The notes beneath the pieces are model-generated. The model did no database searches. It saw nothing but the letters and a program-made list of their open reading frames with translations, and had not been told where the DNA came from. A stretch of DNA of 64,000 nucleotides, from the NCBI GenBank assembly GCA_017515105.1, contig JAFWHO010000004.1:1-64000 (forward strand), read 5' to 3'. Made by a program: the position numbers and the translations under genes. Below, piece by piece: positions 52,961-61,861 of the stretch (positions are counted from its first letter, which is position 1; every line of letters starts with the position of its first letter). This stretch comes from Candidatus Saccharimonadota bacterium (GTDB lineage: Bacteria; Patescibacteriota; Saccharimonadia; Saccharimonadales; Saccharimonadaceae).

Positions 52961-54415
52961 ATGGAGATGAAATCGAGAAAAAAGGGTAGGCCTATAATCT
53001 TAATAATTTGCTTTATAGTCGTAGCTGCTGCGGCTTTTTTTGGCATTCAATTCTTCACCAAGACTGGTATTTTCAAAATACCTGGCGTAGTTTATTATGC
53101 TGAAGACCTAAAAGACGACGAAAAATCTAAATTAGAAGGCGTCTTTACTGAAGAATTGGTCCTAGACAAAGACGTGTATATTAGCGTCAGCGAGTCCAAC
53201 ACCAAGCCTGAACCCGCTGAGGGCGAGTTTTTAGTTGATATATTTGTACCGGTCGCTGATTTTTATGACGTCAGGGAAGATATTAGCGAGTATGAAGAAG
53301 GAGAATACAAGTATATATCAATTGATGAATTAGATTCGAAAGTAAAACTCCTGAGCGTAGATGACAATTATTATCTTGACGAGTTTGATAAAGGCGGGAT
53401 TTTTAGAATTATAAAATTTGATTCTGAGAAATATGATGAAGAAATAAAACCTCTTGTTAGCGATTTGTTTAGTAAGGAGTTTCCTTCAAAAGATTCGGTT
53501 CTTACTTTCGCACAAACTGGCGTGACTGCTCTTTCTCGCGGCATGAATGCGAAGCTATACCAAGTTGGTGATGCTGAATACTTCGCTGAGGGAATCTCTG
53601 ACTATCTTTCTGGCTTTGACCTCACTCATACGTCAAACGAGTCATCGTTTACAGATTATGCAAATTCCGAAAATATTTGCTCCGACAAACGTTTTATTAA
53701 TACACTGCTCGCAATTGGTCTAGACATCGTCGAGCTTACTGGTAACCATAATCTGGACTGTGGCGCAACAGCGGCGTTAGAAACATTGGATACGTATAAG
53801 GAAAACGGGATAAAAACCGTCGGCGGTGGCAGCGATGCTAATGATGCTGCCGTACCGCTACAATTAAATGAAAAAGACTCCAATATCACTTTTCTTGCTT
53901 ATAACTTATCCACTGGTGGGGCTACGCATGGCGATTTGCCGGGGGCAAATCAATACTACGAAGAAAACGCCATCGCTGAGATCAATGCGGCGAAAGAGCG
54001 AGGCGACTTCGTAATCGTCGATGTTCAATACTATGAATGCAGTGCTTATGCTTCGGAATACGAAGATCCGATTTGTGATTATCCGCAAAATGTTCCTGGT
54101 GACGAAATTGGCTTCTTCAGGCATTTGATTGATCTCGGGGCAGATCTTGTAGTAGGCACTTCTGCTCACCAACCACAGACGTTCGAACTATATGGCAATG
54201 GGGCTATATATTATGGTCTCGGTAATCTATTCTTTGATCAGGCTTGGTGGCCCGGCACAACACGAAGCTTGATTTTGGCTCACTATTTCTACAACGGGAA
54301 GCTTTTGCAAACCAAAGTTATCCCTACGGTTTATGATAAAAGCTTACAAACTAAACTACTAGACAAGGAGACGTCGCGATGGTTTCTAAATCGCCTAATC
54401 AGCATAAGACCGTAA
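52961..54415 (+). CDS. CapA-family (poly-gamma-glutamate capsule) metallophosphatase-like protein
   Basis: 484 residues: an N-terminal TM (about 11-31), an unrecognised acidic region (about 40-180), then the CapA domain with FAQTGVTALSRG, HTSNESSFTDY, VELTGNHNLDCG, LGADLVVGTSAHQPQ and YGLGNLFFDQ. The family belongs to the calcineurin-like phosphatases and includes proteins for capsule anchoring. In the first motif the usual D/GD metal ligand is replaced by TG-V-T, so activity may be altered. TATAAT (52949-52954) ends 6 bases before ATG. It overlaps the next gene by 37 bases. Confidence 0.87.
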   Translation: MEMKSRKKGRPIILIICFIVVAAAAFFGIQFFTKTGIFKIPGVVYYAEDLKDDEKSKLEGVFTEELVLDKDVYISVSESNTKPEPAEGEFLVDIFVPVADFYDVREDISEYEEGEYKYISIDELDSKVKLLSVDDNYYLDEFDKGGIFRIIKFDSEKYDEEIKPLVSDLFSKEFPSKDSVLTFAQTGVTALSRGMNAKLYQVGDAEYFAEGISDYLSGFDLTHTSNESSFTDYANSENICSDKRFINTLLAIGLDIVELTGNHNLDCGATAALETLDTYKENGIKTVGGGSDANDAAVPLQLNEKDSNITFLAYNLSTGGATHGDLPGANQYYEENAIAEINAAKERGDFVIVDVQYYECSAYASEYEDPICDYPQNVPGDEIGFFRHLIDLGADLVVGTSAHQPQTFELYGNGAIYYGLGNLFFDQAWWPGTTRSLILAHYFYNGKLLQTKVIPTVYDKSLQTKLLDKETSRWFLNRLISIRP

Positions 54416-55320
54416 AGACAAACATTGTACTCCTCGTTAGTCTTTTATTTGTTTTTGTTTTCGCAGGAGCTCTCATCTCGTGCTACATCATCAAGGGCAT
54501 AAATGATAACACCTCGCCTGACCCAGATGCTTCTATTCATGAGGCTGAACCCGAACCTGAACCGGAACCAGAGCCGGTTTTGCCGCCTGCGATTAGTTTC
54601 CAGACCGTCATCGACAATTGGGCTAATTATGTCGGTGGTTCAAAAAGTGTGATTATATATGATTTGGATCGAGATGAAATAGCCGGTGAATCTAACCCAG
54701 ATGAGAGCTATAATACAGCATCGCTTTATAAACTATTTGTAGTATACGACGGCTACCGTAAAGTCCAAAGCGGGGAATGGCAATCTGACAGTCCTGCTGG
54801 TAACACCGGATACTCTATCATTGAATGTTTAGATCTTGCGATCAGGGAATCGAACTCCTCTTGCGCCGAGACACTTTGGAGTATGATTGGGCGCTACGAC
54901 TTAGCTACGATTGTTACCGATGACTACCATATCACCGACTCAGACATCAGTAGTCTTATTTCGAATCCTCGCGACATCTTGAAGATGATGCAGATATTTT
55001 ACAAACACGAAGAAATCACCAACGAGGAATTAATTGCAAGGATGAAGGATTCTTTCTTGGTGCAGCCAATTACTACTTATAATTGGCGCCAAGGACTTCC
55101 TAGTGGTTTCTCGAAAGCAAATGTATACAATAAAGTAGGCTGGGACTATAATCCCGATGGCGGCTATTGGAATATTTATCATGACGCAGCTATCGTGGAG
55201 TTCCCAGAAACTAATAGACATTTTATCGTGGTCGTGATGTCAAATAAAGTACCGTTTTCCAAAATCACCAATCTAGGGAAACAGATTGAAGGTTATTATT
55301 ATAGTTCACTCAATGATTAA
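54379..55320 (+). CDS. Membrane-anchored serine hydrolase of the beta-lactamase/PBP fold
   Basis: 313 residues: a TM at about 15-38, a Pro/Glu repeat linker (EPEPEPEPEP, 58-66), and a class A beta-lactamase-like domain with S115-LY-K118, an S-N-S element near 158 in place of SDN, and KVG (in YNKVGWDY) in place of KTG. Changes in the last two motifs suggest a peptidase or esterase of cell-wall precursors rather than an antibiotic-resistance enzyme. AAGGAG lies 8 bases before ATG; the start lies inside the capA-like gene, indicating coupled expression. Confidence 0.88.
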   Translation: MVSKSPNQHKTVKTNIVLLVSLLFVFVFAGALISCYIIKGINDNTSPDPDASIHEAEPEPEPEPEPVLPPAISFQTVIDNWANYVGGSKSVIIYDLDRDEIAGESNPDESYNTASLYKLFVVYDGYRKVQSGEWQSDSPAGNTGYSIIECLDLAIRESNSSCAETLWSMIGRYDLATIVTDDYHITDSDISSLISNPRDILKMMQIFYKHEEITNEELIARMKDSFLVQPITTYNWRQGLPSGFSKANVYNKVGWDYNPDGGYWNIYHDAAIVEFPETNRHFIVVVMSNKVPFSKITNLGKQIEGYYYSSLND

Positions 55321-56285
55321 TACGTACTAAAGAATTGTGACCAATACGTCTTGTAGGTGGAATTTGGATCAAAGACAAATCCTACGGCTAGATTTGTGTA
55401 TTCCGGACTCAAAATATTCGCACGGTGGGTTTCGCTACTCATCCACAAAGCAACAGTCGTGGCTGGCGAAACTGCAGCGTTGCCAATGGCTAGGTTTTCT
55501 CCGCTTGCACCGTTATTACTTGGTGCCGGGCAAACCGTAGACCAATCTGAACCATCTGGCCTTGTATGGGCATAGAGCTCCATTGCCTCGTTCGCTCTAA
55601 TAAGCGCTGCATCCTCGCATGTGGTGCCCCACGATAGTTGGTCAAGATTATTCTTGATACGAATTCGGTTTACTATTGTTAGCACTTCACGTTCCCATTG
55701 CTGTACTGGTGGCGCAATTACGTTAACCACTATCGAATCTTTGCGCTTGCCGTCGTATGTACCCGCCGTGATCGTAGTAACCCCAAGGCCGCTAATGACT
55801 GGGTAACGACAAGTTTCATTATTATAACCTAGCCAGGTGCGTGCCGAGCCGTAAAAACCGGATATCACGTTGGAGTTGGAGGTTTGCCAATACATTTCAC
55901 CAAGATCCTTGAGGCCACCGCCCACACAAATGTCTATATCAGGAGTGGCGTAAATTGTGATGGCTTTTTCATTCCATAACTCACCCGCGCTGACGGGAGT
56001 ATTGTCAAATTCGTGACTGGAAGTCGATACGTAATCGTCGTTGCCTACAGCGTAAATATCATTCGAGGCATTACTCTCTGAACTGGTCGTAGACTCGAAC
56101 AATGCAATTTCTTCCGGCGTCTCTTTAACCGTATCGGACCGCTCGTCAACTACCCTAAAATTGGTTTCGCCGTCAGACCTAATAGCGCTAGACACCATAA
56201 CGCCGGCTATTAACACCACAGCGGCATTAATGGATAGTAGGATAGTAAGTTTACTATGTTTATGCGTCGTCGGCTGTTCTTCCAT
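55317..56285 (-). CDS. CAP (SCP-like) domain secreted protein with Ig-like domain
   Basis: 322 residues: an N-terminal signal/TM (about 11-30), an acidic linker, a beta-sandwich region (about 105-190) and a C-terminal CAP domain with AHTRPDGS, ASGENLAIG and LWMSSETHRANIL. CAP proteins in bacteria are extracellular and may bind lipids, peptides or peptidoglycan. The start is inside the upstream membrane protein gene (26-base overlap). Its stop overlaps that of the convergent beta-lactamase-fold gene by 4 bases. Confidence 0.9.
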   Translation of the reverse strand: MEEQPTTHKHSKLTILLSINAAVVLIAGVMVSSAIRSDGETNFRVVDERSDTVKETPEEIALFESTTSSESNASNDIYAVGNDDYVSTSSHEFDNTPVSAGELWNEKAITIYATPDIDICVGGGLKDLGEMYWQTSNSNVISGFYGSARTWLGYNNETCRYPVISGLGVTTITAGTYDGKRKDSIVVNVIAPPVQQWEREVLTIVNRIRIKNNLDQLSWGTTCEDAALIRANEAMELYAHTRPDGSDWSTVCPAPSNNGASGENLAIGNAAVSPATTVALWMSSETHRANILSPEYTNLAVGFVFDPNSTYKTYWSQFFSTY

Positions 56286-57249
56286 TTTTGTCCTTGTCGT
56301 TGTCAGTTTTTGCTATGGATTGTTTCGCATTTTGTCCACTGATTAAATTCTTGATATATGCCGTGAGCCCATTTAGGACTGGTATCAAGGCGATAAAGAA
56401 TAGTATCATGATGAAGTTCAATACAATCACTTCCACCGAAGGAGTCGACCCTCTAAACAAAGCGGCAAATACGATCGAGAAAACAATCATATAAATAATT
56501 GCGATGGTTGAAATAACAACCACATAGGAAAATATGCGGAGCCAAATCGATGATAGATTAATCATTCTGTATCTTAGAATAGTATGGTAAACAGTGAGGA
56601 TAGTGAAAGCAAGCGAGAGCGGCCCGATCCAGATTAGACTCCAATTACCAAATAGTGGCATAATTAGGTTAAAAATCAGTACCATTAGGCTTGATAGGCC
56701 AAAGCTTATCATTGTCATTATTTCACCATTTTTCCTGTTTTTGTTGCGCTTTTTTAAGTATTGATGGAAGAATGAAGCTACTATGACTGGGACAATTGCA
56801 CCGAAGAATCCAACATAGCAGAAATATAGAGGCCCAATATTCATTGTCACGCTGTTGCCTGTATTGGCAAGAGTGATGGCAGTATAGAGATATTCCGGAT
56901 GGAGCGCAATTACAATACTAATGAGGAGCCCCAGTATGAAGAAAAATGACGTAGCACATTTACCATATTTCATTTGCCATGTCCCATAACCGAGGAATGC
57001 TATATCAAGGAAAATTGCACTAATAAAGGTCCAGTTGACTCGCCAATTAATAATCTCTGCTTGCTCCGGAGTTGCAACCATGAATAGGGATATTGAGGTC
57101 ATCCATATCGTTGCAAAAATAGCCGCTAGAAAATAAAAGGCTGATTTCGCACGCTCAGCCTTGGCTGAGCCAAAATAGACAATTGCGCCGGACAAAAATG
57201 TAAGTACCGACACTGTCGAAAGCAATATGACAATTAATTGCATGAGCAC
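56260..57249 (-). CDS. Eight-TM membrane protein resembling sensor-kinase input domains
   Basis: 329 residues with about eight TMs. The first seven (residues 1-235) resemble the N-terminal 7TM sensor region found in some histidine kinases, but there is no kinase domain; one or two extra TMs and a short charged tail (about 310-329) follow. It may sense a membrane or extracellular signal, or be a transporter of unknown type. AAAGGAGGTG lies 5 bases before ATG. It is the first gene of a pair with the CAP-domain protein. Confidence 0.75.
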   Translation of the reverse strand: MLMQLIVILLSTVSVLTFLSGAIVYFGSAKAERAKSAFYFLAAIFATIWMTSISLFMVATPEQAEIINWRVNWTFISAIFLDIAFLGYGTWQMKYGKCATSFFFILGLLISIVIALHPEYLYTAITLANTGNSVTMNIGPLYFCYVGFFGAIVPVIVASFFHQYLKKRNKNRKNGEIMTMISFGLSSLMVLIFNLIMPLFGNWSLIWIGPLSLAFTILTVYHTILRYRMINLSSIWLRIFSYVVVISTIAIIYMIVFSIVFAALFRGSTPSVEVIVLNFIMILFFIALIPVLNGLTAYIKNLISGQNAKQSIAKTDNDKDKNGRTADDA

Positions 57250-57310
57250 CTCCTTTTTTTCATTATAGCATAACTATAATAGTTTTTTAAAAAACAACCT
57301 AGCAATATAG

Positions 57311-58948
57311 TTATCTTCTTCCTGGCCTTTGCGGAGCTGATTGATTCATGGAACCGTTGCCAACTGTAGTAGTAACGCCTGTTACTGAGAATGATTGATA
57401 TTCATCGCCATCGAGATAAATTGTGTATTCTTCACCGATATTGAGCCCTGGAGCACCTGCCGCGATATGGTTGAACGCCTTAGCTGAAGTGTGGGAAAGA
57501 ATTAGCTTACCTTCGGAATTCTTAATCTCAATTTTTGAATTTGCCGGCTTCGTAGTGGGTAGATATATACTGACGCTCGGGACAGCCGAAGCGGTACTCA
57601 TCGCTTCCGCCATGCCGCTCGATCCGATTGCCAGCACTTCGCCACCACTCATCACAATGCCCATACCTGAATCCAAGGCACCATTGCCGTCGTTTGTAGG
57701 CCCGTCGATAATGGTGCTACCGCCAGCAATATATAGCCAACCATTACTATCGATTCCATCACCAGACGCGTTGATATGTATGTCGCCATTGGTTATCAAC
57801 ACTTCACAATTCTCATCTGCGTCAAATGGATCTTTGCGTTCAGTGGCTTGATCTCCAGAATCCGTGCCGCCGCCTGCGTTGATTCCATCATCAGAAGCTG
57901 TAATATTAATTGTGCCGCCACTAATACTGACATCTTGTGCCTCCAAGCCTTCATACGATTCATTAATTGATATTTCACCGTTTTCAATAATTAGTTTTCG
58001 ATCGGCGTGCATCCCATCGTCACCGGTGCTAATATCAATCTTGCCGTTTGCTATACCAATGTAATTGTCTGAGTGTAAGGCATCGTCGGTAGATTTAATA
58101 GTAAAATTACCGTCCTTGATGGAAATGCTTGAAATAGCTTTAATGCCTTTTTTCGTAGCGGTTATATTGAAGTTCCCGCTTTCTATCAATACAAATCCTT
58201 TCCGTGGATTTTCTTCGTTGGTAGTTTTTATAGCGTCGGATTCTGCTGACAAAATAAAATTACCATCTTGAACGTAAACCGAATCACGGCCGCGGATTGC
58301 GTCATCGACCGCCGCAATGTCGTAAGTGCCACTCGCGAATTTAAGATCATCTTTTGCTACAATGCCGTCTTGATAATTTGCTGTTATATATAATGTACCG
58401 TCACCCTCAAAAGTAAGGTCAGCTTTACTATAGATGGTGCCCGTTATATCTTCGTCATAGTTAACGCTATACTTAGTGCCGTCTTCTAATTCATTTTTTC
58501 CAAATAAATCAATCACTAGGTCATCGGCAGATTCACAAATGATGGCTGGGCCATCGGAATTACTAATACTAACGTTATCCAAAATCAGTTTGACAGGCTC
58601 GTTCTCTTTAGCGGAAATCTTTATTTGACCACCGCTTAGAGAACCTGAGATATGATAGATACCGGCCTCTGTGATATTTACCGAATCTTGCAACCTGATG
58701 TCCGTTGTGGCATATTTACCCCAATTAATATCGAGGTCACCGTTGTCGATATCAAGCCCAGTTTCGATTCTACTCGCATCAATACCAGAGTGAGAACTAT
58801 TATAAACAATCGCCAGAACAAAAACTCCAACTAGTGCCACTAATATAACAATCCACCTGGCATCAAAAGAATGGTTTTTACGACTACGCGCTCTCGTATA
58901 ATCTTGCGAATCGATTTGATAACTTTTTGAATCCTCACCCGATACCAT
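57311..58948 (-). CDS. Cthe_2159-like (DUF4353) beta-helix carbohydrate-binding surface protein
   Basis: 545 residues from ATG 58948, with GAGGAGAT about 8 bases upstream; the longer frame to 59002 overlaps the previous gene and is rejected. A TM lies at about 29-48, then a right-handed beta-helix of repeated SGG/DG(I/N) turns (IKISAKENEP, YDIAAVDDAIRGRDSVYV, GNFNITATKKGIKA, ISTGDDGMHADRKLIIENG, TASDDGINAGGG). The parent family binds acidic polysaccharides with calcium. The C-terminus ends in a Pro/Arg tail (RPGRR). It is the third gene of the VTC/DUF4956 operon, a known association. Confidence 0.88.
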   Translation of the reverse strand: MVSGEDSKSYQIDSQDYTRARSRKNHSFDARWIVILVALVGVFVLAIVYNSSHSGIDASRIETGLDIDNGDLDINWGKYATTDIRLQDSVNITEAGIYHISGSLSGGQIKISAKENEPVKLILDNVSISNSDGPAIICESADDLVIDLFGKNELEDGTKYSVNYDEDITGTIYSKADLTFEGDGTLYITANYQDGIVAKDDLKFASGTYDIAAVDDAIRGRDSVYVQDGNFILSAESDAIKTTNEENPRKGFVLIESGNFNITATKKGIKAISSISIKDGNFTIKSTDDALHSDNYIGIANGKIDISTGDDGMHADRKLIIENGEISINESYEGLEAQDVSISGGTINITASDDGINAGGGTDSGDQATERKDPFDADENCEVLITNGDIHINASGDGIDSNGWLYIAGGSTIIDGPTNDGNGALDSGMGIVMSGGEVLAIGSSGMAEAMSTASAVPSVSIYLPTTKPANSKIEIKNSEGKLILSHTSAKAFNHIAAGAPGLNIGEEYTIYLDGDEYQSFSVTGVTTTVGNGSMNQSAPQRPGRR

Positions 58949-58950
58949 GC

Positions 58951-59622
58951 TTAAATCTCCTCTTCTAGGCAAGGGTGAGATAATAGCACTTTGAGGTTGC
59001 AATTCTTGACGCGAATCTCGTCAAGAAATTCTTTTTCTTTGATACCTTTTTTGATCGTAATATCATAGGTTAATTTGTATAGACTTCCCATATTCATGGT
59101 TTTCATACGCACCAGCTCTGCTTTGGTGGTGTATTTTTTGAAAATATCATCAAACACTTCTTCGTAGTCCAAATCTTCTGGAACGACGATTTTAAGAACA
59201 CGCTGTTTTTTGTTGGGTTCTAAGAACTTAGTGTAAGAGAAGAAGAGAATTGCCACGACAGCAATCGCCGTAATCACGACGGCGAATAGCACATGACCCA
59301 TTCCGCAGGCAAGACCAATAGCCATAGCGAAGAACACGCTAAGAAGATCCTTAGCACGGCCTTGTATCGAACGGAAACGGATGAGCGAGAATGCACCAAG
59401 GATTGCGATTGATGTGCCAAGATTGCCGTTGATCATGATCATGACTGCCATTACGAGCAAAGGCAGAGTGGCGAGTGTAATTAAAAATCCCTTTGTGGTT
59501 TGGGAGGTCTTCATATGGGTCAAGGCGATGACAATACCGAGGACTAGCGCCACTCCCGCGCAGATGAGCCCAGTGGTGATACTCATCCCGGCCACGGTAT
59601 TATCAAATATCGTATTAAACAT
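58951..59622 (-). CDS. DUF4956-family membrane protein
   Basis: 223 residues with four TMs in the first 130 residues (around 14-34, 44-66, 70-90, 105-127) containing the conserved FSLIRFRSIQGRAKDLLSVFFAMAIG segment, then a soluble domain (LKIVVPEDLDYEEVFDDIFKKY onwards). AAAGGAG lies 6 bases before ATG, and the start overlaps the VTC-domain gene by 8 bases. The family is regularly found next to VTC-domain polyphosphate polymerases and CotH- or Cthe_2159-type proteins; its biochemical role is not known. Confidence 0.9.
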   Translation of the reverse strand: MFNTIFDNTVAGMSITTGLICAGVALVLGIVIALTHMKTSQTTKGFLITLATLPLLVMAVMIMINGNLGTSIAILGAFSLIRFRSIQGRAKDLLSVFFAMAIGLACGMGHVLFAVVITAIAVVAILFFSYTKFLEPNKKQRVLKIVVPEDLDYEEVFDDIFKKYTTKAELVRMKTMNMGSLYKLTYDITIKKGIKEKEFLDEIRVKNCNLKVLLSHPCLEEEI

Positions 59623-60340
59623 TCTGCTCCTTTCTTATCTTTTGATAGATCTTGCCTATTTTACTAAAACGTTGTGGATAAATTTTCATCTCTGACAGTT
59701 TCTTTACTAACCAGAGCGGTAAGGCCCCGCCCGCTTTTATTTCCATAATAATATTACGGTCGTCCTTAAAATATATTTTATCATTTTTTTTGCTTTTTAG
59801 TTCTAGATTATGGTCACGGTATTTTAAATTTTCATCAAATGTAACGCGAAGATCATTCTCGCCCTTGTAGCTTGTCCTATTGTAAATAACTAGAATTTTT
59901 GGCGATAGATCAAAATAGTTGATTAGGTAGTCTACTTCCTTAGCAATTTGGATATCGTTGCCGGTCTCGATGACTTGCCTGGACAACTCTTCTACGGTCG
60001 CTTTCTTTTTGATTAACTTTTTGAAGTCACTATGCGTAATCATGACACGACGCTTGTAGCCGATATTGTTTTCTTTGCTACGGATCTTTGTTTTGATTTC
60101 CAAGAAAACCCGATCATATCCGCCATAGCTCCTGGCGCGAACCTTTTCTTTGAAATCGGTCCAGTCGATTGACTGATTAATAAAATCGAAAGAATCGTTA
60201 TCGAAATATATATTATAGACTAGGGATTCATAGTATTTATCCGGCTTCATATGTTTTTTGATCAGACTCATCAGTTTCTTTTTTTCGGAATTCGTGATGA
60301 GGTATTTTTTCTCGACACGATTGAATACTTTACCATCCAT
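59615..60340 (-). CDS. VTC-domain polyphosphate polymerase-like protein
   Basis: 241 residues. The triphosphate-tunnel fold shows EKKYLITNSEK at the N-terminus, basic strands KVRARSYGG and FLEIKTKIRSKENN, YKRRVMI, and the late IIMEIKAGGALPLWL, equivalent to the VTC catalytic tunnel that makes polyphosphate from ATP. No TM, so membrane association would come through the DUF4956 partner. TATAAT (60349-60354, minus) ends 8 bases before ATG. It heads a three-gene operon with DUF4956 and the beta-helix protein. Confidence 0.9.
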   Translation of the reverse strand: MDGKVFNRVEKKYLITNSEKKKLMSLIKKHMKPDKYYESLVYNIYFDNDSFDFINQSIDWTDFKEKVRARSYGGYDRVFLEIKTKIRSKENNIGYKRRVMITHSDFKKLIKKKATVEELSRQVIETGNDIQIAKEVDYLINYFDLSPKILVIYNRTSYKGENDLRVTFDENLKYRDHNLELKSKKNDKIYFKDDRNIIMEIKAGGALPLWLVKKLSEMKIYPQRFSKIGKIYQKIRKEQNV

Positions 60341-60435
60341 ACTGTTATATTATAACAAAAACCTGAGTCGAAGTTGAAAATATATAATTGGAGCCCGATA
60401 ACAAAGACGGAGATACATGAATATATTGACTGTCC

Positions 60436-60464
60436 TTGATTTTTTCTATATTTTATGTTATAAT
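60436..60464 (+). promoter_or_regulatory. Promoter of the GH13 gene
   Basis: TTGATT (60436-60441), 17 bases, TATAAT (60459-60464) with TGT extension. Transcription would start near 60471, leaving a 53-base leader that ends in a strong Shine-Dalgarno AAGGAGGTGA. Confidence 0.8.
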
Positions 60465-60523
60465 TATATGACCTAGTACATTAGTTTATGTATTCATGCG
60501 TCTAAAAAGGAGGTGATTTTTGC

Positions 60524-61783
60524 ATGAATCGAATCTATCAGGTGTGGCCGATCTCATGGATCGAGCCGCAATATAAAGGAGATAACCGCTCTGCGCTGCG
60601 AAAAGTCGTTGACTTCGTACCGCGCTTTGCAAGGCTCGGCGTCAAGTATCTGTGGCTCAGCCCGATTTTCACGTCTCCATGGTCCGATCATGGTTACGAT
60701 GTGGCTGACTTCACTGAAATTGACTTACGTTTTGGAACTCTGAAGGAGTTTGAACAACTGATCGTTGTGGCTAATTGTCACGGTATCGGTATACTGCTGG
60801 ATCTCGTTTTAAACCATACATCGACAAATCATCGATGGTTTAAGATGCAGCCCGAGTATTACTGCTGGAGTAAGGTGGATAAGCCCGGGTGGAAAAATCT
60901 CTTTGACGGGGGGTCTTCATGGGCGCCCTATAAGGGTCGCCGTTATCTACACCTGTTCAGTAATGATCAAGCCGATTTGAACTGGTTCCCGGAAGGTTTG
61001 GACAAGAGCCCGAATCTTGAACTCGTTATCAAGTTCCGGAGCATTGTCGACTACTGGGCTAAGAAAGGCGTCGCGGGATTCCGGCTCGACGCAATGCAGT
61101 GCATAAACAAAGATCCGTCTTCGGACGTCTTTGATCCGTTTGCGACTGCTGATATGGAGCACCGCAAGCTCGCGGCGAAGGTGATCAATTCGGTCTTCAA
61201 CGACCAGCGAGCGAACATGTTCCTCTTGATGGAGTGCCTTGACCTTAGTGGTGATCTCGTAAAGTATTATTACGAGAACACGCCCGTAGATGCCGTGATG
61301 GACAACACGCCGGTTAATACTCTTAGTATTACTGATGATCAATCCGTCACTAGCCGCAATCTTGACGACTATCTCGCTGCAGTAAAAGCTGCCTTTGAGC
61401 GGTGCCCCGAAGGGTTCGCACATGTGATAGAGTCACATGATTGCCCGCGGTTTACAACGGCGGCCGGCGTCGACGGTAAGACAGCCATCGACATCCTGCA
61501 CGGTTATTATAACGGTGAGCAGTTCATTAAACCGCGCACTATTGTAATCTATCAGGGTGAAGAGCTCGGTCTCGTTAATCCGGGCAAGGAAGAACTCACA
61601 GACGAAATGATGGTTGAGCTCGACGCGCAAACCAAGATGCGCTTCCAGCGCGGTGAATCTCTCGACGAACTGCGTGCTACTTCTAGAGCAAACTCTAGAG
61701 TGGCTGTGCCCTTGGTAGAATACGAACGGCAAGAGAAAGATGAAAATTCTTGCCTCAACTATTGCTTGACATATGGCACCTAA
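60524..61783 (+). CDS. GH13 alpha-amylase-family enzyme (lacks usual C-terminal domain)
   Basis: 419 residues. The catalytic (beta/alpha)8 barrel has the family regions DLVLNHTS, GFRLDAM (nucleophile D189), LLMECLD (acid E237) and ESHDCPR (D306). It ends soon after the barrel (ENSCLNYCLTYGT), without the beta-sandwich domain C usual for GH13, so it is either a minimal form or truncated. No signal peptide. Base composition is clearly more GC-rich than neighbouring genes, with codons such as CGC, CTG and GCG, suggesting recent transfer. It has its own promoter, strong ribosome site and terminator. Oligo-1,6-glucosidase, sucrose phosphorylase-like and glucosyltransferase activities are all possible. 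Confidence 0.88.
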   Translation: MNRIYQVWPISWIEPQYKGDNRSALRKVVDFVPRFARLGVKYLWLSPIFTSPWSDHGYDVADFTEIDLRFGTLKEFEQLIVVANCHGIGILLDLVLNHTSTNHRWFKMQPEYYCWSKVDKPGWKNLFDGGSSWAPYKGRRYLHLFSNDQADLNWFPEGLDKSPNLELVIKFRSIVDYWAKKGVAGFRLDAMQCINKDPSSDVFDPFATADMEHRKLAAKVINSVFNDQRANMFLLMECLDLSGDLVKYYYENTPVDAVMDNTPVNTLSITDDQSVTSRNLDDYLAAVKAAFERCPEGFAHVIESHDCPRFTTAAGVDGKTAIDILHGYYNGEQFIKPRTIVIYQGEELGLVNPGKEELTDEMMVELDAQTKMRFQRGESLDELRATSRANSRVAVPLVEYERQEKDENSCLNYCLTYGT

Positions 61784-61789
61784 TAAAAG

Positions 61790-61813
61790 GCCCGCAATTT
61801 GCGGGCTTTTTTT
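61790..61813 (+). terminator. Terminator of the GH13 gene
   Basis: GCCCGCA/TGCGGGC stem with an ATT loop followed by seven T, 7 bases after the stop codon. Confidence 0.93.
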
Positions 61814-61861
61814 GTTTCCCGAACTTGCCGCACTTTATAAAAAGGGATATAATTAGAAATT

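Noticed and set aside
54379-55320. Antibiotic-resistance beta-lactamase
   Set aside because: SDN and KTG are altered to S-N-S and KVG, and the context is envelope genes, so a cell-wall hydrolase is more likely.
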